A DNA stretch of 30,852 nucleotides, taken from IMG/VR virus record IMGVR_UViG_3300009610_000064, positions 1 through 30,852 of that record, one strand, 5' to 3'. The notes beneath the pieces were generated by a model. It ran no database searches and was not told where the DNA came from. It saw only the letters and a list, made by a program, of their open reading frames with translations. Source of the DNA: a virus. This document shows positions 15,586 to 22,964 of the stretch, in pieces (the first letter of the stretch is position 1; each line of letters starts with the position of its first letter). The position numbers and the translations under genes are program-made.

Positions 15586-18500
15586 GGTTGCCCTCCTTGG
15601 GGCCAATCGGTTGAGTTTTCTTGAGGCCAGTCTGTTGAGTTGTCTTGAGGCCAGTCTGTTGAGTTGTCTTGAGGCCAGTCGGTGTGTGACGTCTGCTCCC
15701 AGTCGGTGTGTGACGTCTGCTCCCAGTCGTACTCCAGAGTTGAAATGACAACACCGGATACACTCGTGACTGCCTGTACAGGACCGGCTTCCGGAGCCGC
15801 GTCGCCCGAACCCAAGATGATGACTGGTGCTGTTGGTACGAACGCCTGAACGAAGATGTTTCCTGCAACGACGTCCGCGCTTATGACAAACGTCGGAGTG
15901 AAGATCTGTGCTTGTCCGGCGACGGTGATAGACGTGACGTCTGCGTTACCCGCGATCGTAGGTGCCGCGATTGAGGTCTGCGCAAGAACGTTTCCAACGG
16001 TAACATTCGCGTCCGCTGCCGTTGTCGGTGTATTGACAGCGGTCGTTGCAGATACTGTCGTGAGAGTAAGATTCGAATCGTTGGCTACAGACGGCGTCGG
16101 AACGAATGTGACTGCCGCGATATTGCCAGCTTCTACATTGACGTTCCCCGCTGTCTCAACTAGCGGCGTTGGAACGGTCGTTGTCGTTGAGATGTTTCCA
16201 GCGGTAACGTTCGCATCGCCAGCGACAGTCGGTGTATCAACGAAGGTCTGTGAGGCAACAGTGACGGTCGTGATGTCTACGTTGCCGGAAACAGTAACGG
16301 ACGGCGTGTCAACAGTCGTTGAGGCGGCTACGGTTCCCGCGACTGCATTCGCATCACCAGTAACAGTAGGTGTATCAACGAAGGTTGGAGCGGAAACGTT
16401 TCCAACAGTGAGATTCGCATCGGTCGCGATGGCAGGCGTGAAGATGTTGTCAACCGCAACGATAGTAGACGTCGTGATATCTGCGTTGGCTTGAACTGTC
16501 GGCGTGTCAATCGTGGTCGTTGCAGAGACGGCTGTGGTCGTGAGATTGGCATCTGTGTTGAGCGTTGGAGTATCTACAGATGCTTGCGCTGCAACGGTAG
16601 TCGTCGTGATGCTGGCGTCTCCGCCGATTGAGACAACAGGCGTGTCAACGGTAGTCGTAGCCGCAACGGTGATCGTGGTGAGATTGGCATCAGTTGCAAT
16701 CGCCGGAGTTGGAACAAAGGTTACGGCTGCAACGGTTGTCGTGGTGACGTCAACGCCAATACCGATCTCAGGAGTTGGAACTGATGTCGTAGATGCAACG
16801 TTTCCAATCGTGAGATTGGCATCAGTTGCCATCGCAGGAGTGTCAATGAAGGCTGTGACTACGACGGTGGTCGTGGTGACGTCCGCGTTTGCGGCGACAG
16901 TCGGTGTATCAACAACGGTTGTAGATGCGATGGCAGTCGTCGTGAGATTAGCATCGGTTGCTATCGCAGGAGTTGGAACGGAGGTCGTGAGTGAGACGTC
17001 TCCAGCGGTGACGTTAGCATCACCGGCAACCTCAACTACCGGAGTTGGAACAAAGGTTACGGCTGCAACGGTTGTCGTGGTGACATCAGCGTTCGCAGCG
17101 ACAACCGGGGTATCAACAGAGGTTGTGGATGCTACGGAGGTCGTGGTGAGATTGGCATCAGCGTTTGTGGTCGGTGTGCTGACGGTAGTCGTCGCAGCGA
17201 CGGTGACCGTGGTGAGGTTCGCATCCGTGGCAATCGCAGGCGTATCAACCGAGGTCGTGGATGCAACGGTTGTCGTGGTGACATCAGCGTTCGCAGCGAC
17301 AACCGGGGTATCAACAGAGGTTGTGGATGCTACGGAGGTCGTGGTGAGATTGGCATCCGTAGCGACAGCCGGTGTATCAATAGAGGTCGTTGCTTCAACA
17401 GTGGTCGTGGTGATGTCAGCGTCTGGTGAAGAACCGCTAGCATCAAGCTCGATGCCGTAGTGGCCGTAGACACCCGTGCTGGCGGTGCCCCAGGTGATCG
17501 TCGTGCCAGTGAATCCACCGTCTCTGAAAGCTGAGACACCACGAGAAGTTGGAACGGTGATGATGCCTTCTGATGCCGGAGAGGTGGGCTCAGTCCAGCC
17601 TGTTGGCGCAGTGTATCCAGTCGCCGTACCCTCATCATGGAGGAACAGTAGGGTAGGGTTGCTGGTCAGAACCGCTGAGCCGAATCCTGTTGCGGCAGGC
17701 GTACCGGCTGCGTGTTCGTTGTCCTCGCAGGACTGCTTCTTCGCAGTCGAACCGGTCTTCGTCATACCAGAGATGCGGTAGACCCAGACATGGGTTCCGC
17801 TCGCCTGATCGGCGGTGTTCGTCACCGTCACCGTAGTGGACACAGCGGAGGTGAGAGCTGTCTGGATGAAGCAGAACGCCTTTCCCTGGTTCCCAGCCGT
17901 GGTGATGTCTACGAAGTCAACCTGATCCCATGAAGCTGTGTTGCCGGTAGATGAGGCAGCAGCAGTCGCCTCGGTCCCGTCCGACATGCCAGCCGCGTAC
18001 CAGAAGCAGACAAGTAGATCACCGGCTGCGGGAGAGAACGCCGCAGTGGTATGAGGGCTGCCCGCCGTATCGTGAATTACAGCGACAAGTTCGCAAGCTA
18101 CTCCACTGCTCGCTTCAACAGTCGGAGTTGGAATGGTGGTCGTGGCTTGAACGGTAGTCGTGGTAATGTTGACGTCACCACTTGCTTGAACATTCGGTGT
18201 GTCAACGGTAGTCGTTGCTTGAACATTCCCGGCGGTAACGTTGACATCTCCCGGAAGTTCAAACTCACCGTAGAAAAGTTCACCTGTTGTACCGCTGGCT
18301 GAAGCGTCGTAGAAGTAGCCGAAGACCTTTTTGCCGCCGTTACCTACTGAGTGCGTGAAGACGCTACCAGAGAGAGCGCGACAAGTTACGTTGTTCGCTA
18401 TCTCAACGTCGGTGCCCCAGCCTGCCTGATCATTGTTTGAATCAAGCCAGATGTCTTTCGTTGCGTCATCGGCGTATGCAACGTAGACGGTCTTGCCGTC

Positions 18501-20696
18501 AACGCCAACCGCTGCGGTAGGACCAGAAGAACCGTTGTCGTTCGAGCCAGCCGCCACACCAGACACTTGCAGTTCGGTACCGGGTGTTCCGTTGACGATT
18601 GGTGCCGCCCACAGGATGTCGGTTGACTTCGCGTAGACTACGACGATTACCTCATCGCCGCCGTCATCGTAGTAGACCGGCTTCCTGACCGTGTGTTCCT
18701 GACTGCTCGTGGAAGTTCCTAGACCCGTGGCAATCTGTGTTCGTGCGGACAGGACATCTCCGGTGCTGAGCGTCTTGTAGTACAGAGCACCGTTCGTGAG
18801 ATCCACGTAGAAGATGTAAACGAGATCCGCTTCGCCGGTAACGGCCACCGCTGCTGAGAAGCTTACGCTAGCCGTGGTGTCAAGTATCTGCTCGCTGCTC
18901 CACGTTCCGCCTGTAGAACGGACGCGGACACCTATTCGTTCGTCGGCTCCAGAGGGATCAGTTCTGTAGACTGCGACTACTGTACCGTCAGAGCGAACGG
19001 CTCCAGAGCTGAACTGATTGCCTGGATCAACAGCCGGATTGTGAATGAGCTGATCCACGACGCCCCATGTGTCCGGCGTGCCGTGATCGCTGGTTCGGAA
19101 CGTGTGGTAGTAGATCTCGTAGTTGGCATTTGCGATGACGTGAAGCGTGTTCCCGACCTGGATGATATCAGCGGACTCCAGATCATCATTGGTCGGTGCG
19201 TTGGCGGTGTCCTGCGCTGTCCACTGTCGTCCGCCGTCAGTTGACTTCAGAATCCAGGGATAGGATGATGTGTCCGCGACCTCGTGGATCAGGTACAGAT
19301 TACCGTTCGCGTCACCGATGGGACCAACCTGATTCGCGGTCTCAGAGAACGTTCCGCCGATCAAGTAGTCGGGGACGTTCAGCGTGACGGTTGGATTGGT
19401 GTATGTGCCAGCAAATGCTCCAGAGGCACTGTCAACGATGCGATACTCAAAGGTGTCGCCGTCAGCGTTGCGGTCGTGATACAGAGTCGACTCGCCGTAG
19501 GACAAGCGGATGCGGAGCGTCCACTCGTACTCAGTGTGCTGATTGTTCAGTGAGATTGCGGGAGTGAGATTGTCTTCTAGCCCGACACCAGCGGTGAATC
19601 CGAGTCCCGAACCCGAAAGCAAGTTGGTCGTGGCATCATCGTTGACGTACTGGCTCGACAACAGAATCTCGGTGGAGTCTACTTCAAGAGGTGGAACCTC
19701 CAAGTTGACCTCAACGTCTGTCCAAGTCCCGGCGTTGCGGCGATACTGGAGCTTGTAGGTTCTTGATCCCGGAGCTTCGGCGGTTGAGACCTCGAACCGA
19801 ATGCGGAAGACCTTCTCCGCGTCGATGGTCGCGTTCGTGTCGAGTGCGGCAGCCCATCCGGCATCAGCGTTGAGGGTCTGCGAGTCATCGCTTCGAATGC
19901 GAAAGTGCGGCTGACTGACACCAGGAGGTTCGGTTGTAACACTTGGAGTTGGAACAGTTGTCGCGCCTGATACAGTGGTCGTGGTGATGTCTACATCGCC
20001 GAAGGGTGGAACTGCGATGACAAGAGCCGCGCCACGAGCGTTGCTGGTGTCACCGCCCCACGCGCCAGGAGCTTCGGAGGCTGCGGCAAGCTGTCTGAAT
20101 GCGACCGCCGCTTCCACGCCACCTACCACGTCGGCGGTGATGCCTGAGTCGGAGTAATCGGTGTAGTTCGTCGGCGCGGACGCCATACCTGTGTACGAGC
20201 CTGTCGTAGCGGTTTCGCCGCTGCCACCAACCGCAATCCAGAGCGTTTCCGCAACATCCCAGTTCGTAGGATTGAGCGTCGTACCAACAGCGGGAGGCGC
20301 GGCCGCGCTGGTGGTCATGACGCTGACCTCTGGCGCAAGGGTGGCATGCACACCAGGAATCGACATCAAAATCATCACTGAGTCGTTCGTAGAGGTGTCC
20401 GCCGTAGTAACCGTGAAGGTGCCGGTTTCAGACCCAGTGGAAATCTTCCACGCCACGCCAATCGCCATCGTAGCGGTGCCTGCGCGGTCTGCTATCTCCG
20501 TGAAGCTACCACCCCAGGAAGAGAACTCTGCGTCGGTACTGTTACCATCGTACTCCACGCAGATGGCGAGGAGCAGATCGCCTGCATTCTTGGTGAGGGA
20601 GGACAGGTTGGGAAAGGTCTTGGTGGCCCCTCCCGTCGTGTTGAGCGTGTAGAGGATACGACCTGCGGCAACTGTTGGAATCGTGGGAAAGGCCAT
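15582..20696 (-). CDS. Giant Thr-rich modular repeat protein, fibre- or adhesin-like
   Basis: A 1704-residue protein in the head gene region. Order of parts: residues 1-235, a beta-sandwich (AGDLLLAICVEYDGN, TGTFTVTTADTS); one repeat unit; about 260-460, strands of a second domain; about 460-830, a beta-propeller-like domain with an Asp-box (STDGGRQWTA); two repeat units; about 880-1085, a second copy of the N-terminal domain type (AGDLLVCFWYAAGM); about 1090-1630, some 24 tandem 22-residue repeats of consensus DANLTTTTVAATTxVDTP; then six octapeptides (DWEQTSHT to DWPQGGQP). No signal peptide. It is likely an extended head-attached fibre or whisker; sialidase activity is unproven. High Thr content makes it a candidate O-glycan acceptor. 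The SD is weak, so expression is probably coupled. Confidence 0.85.
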   Translation of the reverse strand: MAFPTIPTVAAGRILYTLNTTGGATKTFPNLSSLTKNAGDLLLAICVEYDGNSTDAEFSSWGGSFTEIADRAGTATMAIGVAWKISTGSETGTFTVTTADTSTNDSVMILMSIPGVHATLAPEVSVMTTSAAAPPAVGTTLNPTNWDVAETLWIAVGGSGETATTGSYTGMASAPTNYTDYSDSGITADVVGGVEAAVAFRQLAAASEAPGAWGGDTSNARGAALVIAVPPFGDVDITTTTVSGATTVPTPSVTTEPPGVSQPHFRIRSDDSQTLNADAGWAAALDTNATIDAEKVFRIRFEVSTAEAPGSRTYKLQYRRNAGTWTDVEVNLEVPPLEVDSTEILLSSQYVNDDATTNLLSGSGLGFTAGVGLEDNLTPAISLNNQHTEYEWTLRIRLSYGESTLYHDRNADGDTFEYRIVDSASGAFAGTYTNPTVTLNVPDYLIGGTFSETANQVGPIGDANGNLYLIHEVADTSSYPWILKSTDGGRQWTAQDTANAPTNDDLESADIIQVGNTLHVIANANYEIYYHTFRTSDHGTPDTWGVVDQLIHNPAVDPGNQFSSGAVRSDGTVVAVYRTDPSGADERIGVRVRSTGGTWSSEQILDTTASVSFSAAVAVTGEADLVYIFYVDLTNGALYYKTLSTGDVLSARTQIATGLGTSTSSQEHTVRKPVYYDDGGDEVIVVVYAKSTDILWAAPIVNGTPGTELQVSGVAAGSNDNGSSGPTAAVGVDGKTVYVAYADDATKDIWLDSNNDQAGWGTDVEIANNVTCRALSGSVFTHSVGNGGKKVFGYFYDASASGTTGELFYGEFELPGDVNVTAGNVQATTTVDTPNVQASGDVNITTTTVQATTTIPTPTVEASSGVACELVAVIHDTAGSPHTTAAFSPAAGDLLVCFWYAAGMSDGTEATAAASSTGNTASWDQVDFVDITTAGNQGKAFCFIQTALTSAVSTTVTVTNTADQASGTHVWVYRISGMTKTGSTAKKQSCEDNEHAAGTPAATGFGSAVLTSNPTLLFLHDEGTATGYTAPTGWTEPTSPASEGIITVPTSRGVSAFRDGGFTGTTITWGTASTGVYGHYGIELDASGSSPDADITTTTVEATTSIDTPAVATDANLTTTSVASTTSVDTPVVAANADVTTTTVASTTSVDTPAIATDANLTTVTVAATTTVSTPTTNADANLTTTSVASTTSVDTPVVAANADVTTTTVAAVTFVPTPVVEVAGDANVTAGDVSLTTSVPTPAIATDANLTTTAIASTTVVDTPTVAANADVTTTTVVVTAFIDTPAMATDANLTIGNVASTTSVPTPEIGIGVDVTTTTVAAVTFVPTPAIATDANLTTITVAATTTVDTPVVSIGGDASITTTTVAAQASVDTPTLNTDANLTTTAVSATTTIDTPTVQANADITTSTIVAVDNIFTPAIATDANLTVGNVSAPTFVDTPTVTGDANAVAGTVAASTTVDTPSVTVSGNVDITTVTVASQTFVDTPTVAGDANVTAGNISTTTTVPTPLVETAGNVNVEAGNIAAVTFVPTPSVANDSNLTLTTVSATTAVNTPTTAADANVTVGNVLAQTSIAAPTIAGNADVTSITVAGQAQIFTPTFVISADVVAGNIFVQAFVPTAPVIILGSGDAAPEAGPVQAVTSVSGVVISTLEYDWEQTSHTDWEQTSHTDWPQDNSTDWPQDNSTDWPQENSTDWPQGGQP
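15585..15728 (-). repeat. 24 bp tandem repeats encoding octapeptides
   Basis: Six 24-base units at the 3' end of the giant gene encode DWEQTSHT twice, DWPQDNST twice, DWPQENST and DWPQGGQP. Adjacent units are identical or nearly so. The last unit departs from the consensus at its end, and there the bases carry the AAGGAGG ribosome site and TTG start of the connector gene. Confidence 0.9.
15804..17423 (-). repeat. About 24 tandem 66-72 bp coding repeats
   Basis: Each unit encodes 22 residues (sometimes 24) with the pattern D-A-N-[LV]-T-T-T-x-V-A-x-T-T-x-[VI]-D-T-P-x-[VI]-x-x. Units often alternate between DANLT and NADVT beginnings, hinting at a 44-residue higher-order period in the first half. 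The frame is kept throughout. Three further units lie outside the array, near the N-terminal domain and before the second sandwich domain. Confidence 0.92.
17064..17357 (-). repeat. Exact 96-base direct repeat inside the array
   Basis: Bases 17064-17159 recur without change at 17262-17357. The offset of 198 bases equals three 66-base units. Neighbouring units differ at many silent sites, so this copy pair is recent or kept alike by recombination. Confidence 0.88.
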
Positions 20697-20700
20697 CTAG

Positions 20701-20946
20701 TTACGCGACCGCCTTCGGTGGAGCGTTCGCGTTTCCTACGGGATAGCACCAGTCTTGTTCACTGAATGCGTATAGGAACTCGGCGTACGTCATCGGAATC
20801 ACGATGATGATTTGTACGCGGATGGACGGTATGTAAACGCGCGCAACTACAGTCCGCGTCACGACACACGCGTCCGCCGCTCCCTGAATGGGATTGACGG
20901 ATACGCGTGCATCGATCGGCTCTAGCGAAATGCGAGCGTCCTTCAA
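20701..20946 (-). CDS. Small protein, 81 residues, unknown
   Basis: Start is TTG at 20946, chosen because TAAGGAG, which includes the stop codon of the previous gene, lies seven bases upstream. The stop TAA is four bases from the ATG of the giant gene, so it fits the space fully. The protein begins MKDARISLEPIDARVSVNP, has a central run of strands (VVTRTVVARVYIPSIRVQII), then MTYAEFLYAFSEQDW and a Pro/Ala end. I do not recognise a family. Strand-rich content and its place beside the decoration-like protein allow a minor virion component, without proof. Confidence 0.65.
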   Translation of the reverse strand: MKDARISLEPIDARVSVNPIQGAADACVVTRTVVARVYIPSIRVQIIIVIPMTYAEFLYAFSEQDWCYPVGNANAPPKAVA

Positions 20947-20956
20947 GCCAGGCTCC

Positions 20957-21394
20957 TTACGGAACGAGGTCGATGAAGAAGATGCCGTTCGCGTGCGCCG
21001 TAACTGAGAACGTACCGGCGGTCGCAGTGAAGTCCGCGCCGAATGTTACAGCTACGATCGGCAGGTTAGCCGCTACAGCGTGAACGATCATGCCGCGAGC
21101 AGTGAATGTCGCTGAGGTCCACGATACCGCTGTTGACCACGAATACTTCAACTGTCCCGCTGAACCCAACGCCCACGTCGGCGTACCACCGACCTGCTTT
21201 GAGTCCTGAGTGTAGCCACCGGCGGTCGCCAGCTCGTTAGTCGCTGAGTACGCCGCGTCCGTGTCGAAGTTCGGGGTCTTCGTGTCCGTGTACAAGTCAA
21301 CTTTGTTCGTTGACAGCAACATATCCACGACTGCGTTCGACGTATCGAGTGCGTCTCGGAATGTTACGACGTAAAGACCTGATGCCATTGTCAT
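20957..21394 (-). CDS. Decoration-like virion protein
   Basis: A 145-residue protein. The ATG at 21394 (MTMASGLYVVTF) is preferred: it forms an ATGA overlap with the upstream gene and AGGAG lies ten bases before it. The longer frame to 21484 only reads the other gene out of frame. The sequence follows a pattern common in phage virion proteins: LSTNKVDLYTDTKTP ('~~~dt~kv~L~t~~~tp'), AYSATNELATAGGYT ('~~~~~ne~~~~Gy~~gG'), VSWTSATFTARGMIVH ('vtWs~atitaR~avvy') and a final hydrophobic strand. Such proteins are usually unnamed or annotated as capsid or tail accessory proteins. Head decoration is inferred from gene position. Confidence 0.7.
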   Translation of the reverse strand: MTMASGLYVVTFRDALDTSNAVVDMLLSTNKVDLYTDTKTPNFDTDAAYSATNELATAGGYTQDSKQVGGTPTWALGSAGQLKYSWSTAVSWTSATFTARGMIVHAVAANLPIVAVTFGADFTATAGTFSVTAHANGIFFIDLVP

Positions 21395-21597
21395 TCGTAA
21401 TCGTCTCCTTGAGCGACCTTGACTTTCAAGGTCTTCGGTGTCATGTGCGCGTCCTGGGATCCGTCCCAACGAACGTCGTGCCAACCTGCATTGGAACCGT
21501 CGATCTCGTTCGTAACAGGCTGACGCTCGGTGGCACCGAGCTTACGTGGGAACGAAATGCCCTTGAGCTTTTCCTTGAATGGAATCTCTTCGGTCAT
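21391..21597 (-). CDS. Small protein, 68 residues, unknown
   Basis: Follows the protease stop by two bases, with GGAG five bases before the ATG, and overlaps the next gene by ATGA, so it is a real operon member. It begins MTEEIPFKEKLKGISFPRKL, then NEIDGSNAGWHDVRWDGSQD and ends TLKVKVAQGDDYE. The composition is charged and has no clear hydrophobic core. I do not recognise it. Proteins in this spot in related operons are often small head accessory proteins. Confidence 0.7.
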   Translation of the reverse strand: MTEEIPFKEKLKGISFPRKLGATERQPVTNEIDGSNAGWHDVRWDGSQDAHMTPKTLKVKVAQGDDYE

Positions 21598-21599
21598 TG

Positions 21600-22964
21600 T
21601 TACTCCAACTCTCCCAGTAGACGATTGAGATACTCGGACGGCGTCTCTTCTTCCTTCTTGTTCTCGACGGGTTCTTCCGTCTTCTCTTCCTCGATCTCGC
21701 CGCCGTTGACCTTCGTGACGAACTGATCGATAGTTGCGGCGATGCTCTCCTTCAACTGAGCGGCTGCTCGTCGTCCGATTACTCGACCAGCCTTGTCGCC
21801 GTCTGGAACACCGATTGTGAAGAACGTAGTTCCATCATCTGCGGTGCTCGTGATATATGAAACGACCGCGTTAGAGCTTGTCGTTGAAGTCTTCGTGTCG
21901 GCCGTCGTTGTGACAACGGGCGGCTCGATAACCTTCTCCTCATCGGCCTTCTCCTCGGCTTCAGGTTCAGCCGACTCGTTCGCGTAGAGTGCCCGAAGCT
22001 GTGCTTCAGCGGCTTCCCGCGTCGGATGGCAACCCGCTGTAGAGTTGTCGTCGTCCTTGATGACGCAGAACTCGTCACCGCGTTCCTCGATGTGCCACGG
22101 CTTCGATGCGGCCTTGCCGTCCTCGATCTCTGTCTCGGCGGCCGGACCTTCCAGTTGGCTTTCGTCGATGATAGAGCCGTTCATGTCCTTGAACGGTTCG
22201 GTTTTGCCCGACTCGAGATCCACGACGTGCTGAACAGCTTCTTCCTCGCGTTCTAGCATAGCGACGGCCGTGTCCGTAGTGTTCGCAATGACTGCGAACT
22301 TGGAGCCAGCCTTCTCCACGTGATAACGCGCTGTCGGGCGTGAGTCTGCCTCACCCTCGAAGAACGTTCGCGTCAGCATACGTGCGATTTCAGGATCTTC
22401 CATCGTCTTGATCTGGTCGAAGAACTGATGGAATCGCTTGCCCTGTTCGTAAGCGGCAGTCAATTCCGTCTCAAGTGCAGCCTTCGTACCTACAGTGTAG
22501 GTTTCAGGATTCGCGCCCTTCAAGCAGGGTCCACACTCGATCAACTTCAAGTCGAACAGTTCGTTCGCGCCGTCTTCGGCCTTCTTTTCCTTGACGGTGT
22601 CATAGGCGAAACTCCACTCCTTGACACGACGTTCCTTCAGCAAGTCATACACCTGAGCGGCGAATGGCTTGTGGACGTCCATGACGCCCTTGACGAGTAG
22701 ACCTCCGGAAGTTTCAACGGCGTTCTGTGGATCAATCTTACCGATATGTGCTTCCGGATTGAGCCAGTCGTGCGACCAGACAACCGGAATCGGATCGCCC
22801 TTCGCGCGCCATTCTTTCAGTGTTGTCTTGAAAGCGCCTGGCATCGTGCGATCACCTTGCAGATCAACGTTGCCGAAGACGGATACAACCGCCTCGAACG
22901 TTCCCGGTCCCTCTGTTTCGAGAGCCTTGAACGATCCGATCGTGTAGACCTTCTTCAGGTTCAT
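21600..22964 (-). CDS. Prohead protease (S78 / HK97 gp4 type) with scaffold-like extension
   Basis: A 454-residue protein; ATGA overlap with the composite head gene and AGGAG eight bases upstream. Residues 20-160 are a herpesvirus-like prohead protease: GNVDLQGDRTMPGAF (the usual 'n.Ds.GDvv.pGAF'), the catalytic His in VVWSHDW (H65), the catalytic Ser in EWSFAYD (S118) and ECGPCLKGANPET. It matures the capsid by cutting the delta domain and itself. The C-terminal 290 residues exceed the family norm. They contain GDEFCVIKDDDNSTAGC with the following CHPTREAAEAQLRALY, a small alpha/beta motif, a weaker earlier copy (GSKFAVIANTTDT), and an acidic helical end (EEEKTEEPVENKKEEE) suited to scaffolding. 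Confidence 0.92.
   Translation of the reverse strand: MNLKKVYTIGSFKALETEGPGTFEAVVSVFGNVDLQGDRTMPGAFKTTLKEWRAKGDPIPVVWSHDWLNPEAHIGKIDPQNAVETSGGLLVKGVMDVHKPFAAQVYDLLKERRVKEWSFAYDTVKEKKAEDGANELFDLKLIECGPCLKGANPETYTVGTKAALETELTAAYEQGKRFHQFFDQIKTMEDPEIARMLTRTFFEGEADSRPTARYHVEKAGSKFAVIANTTDTAVAMLEREEEAVQHVVDLESGKTEPFKDMNGSIIDESQLEGPAAETEIEDGKAASKPWHIEERGDEFCVIKDDDNSTAGCHPTREAAEAQLRALYANESAEPEAEEKADEEKVIEPPVVTTTADTKTSTTSSNAVVSYITSTADDGTTFFTIGVPDGDKAGRVIGRRAAAQLKESIAATIDQFVTKVNGGEIEEEKTEEPVENKKEEETPSEYLNRLLGELE

Noticed and set aside
15804-17423. Regular repeats that could suggest a CRISPR array
   Set aside because: Units are contiguous, keep one reading frame, differ at silent sites and have no constant-length unique spacers. 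They encode protein repeats.
16504-17460. 318-codon Val/Thr-rich plus-strand frame with internal repeats
   Set aside because: It is the antisense reading of the 66-base repeat array; its repeats follow from the real minus-strand gene.
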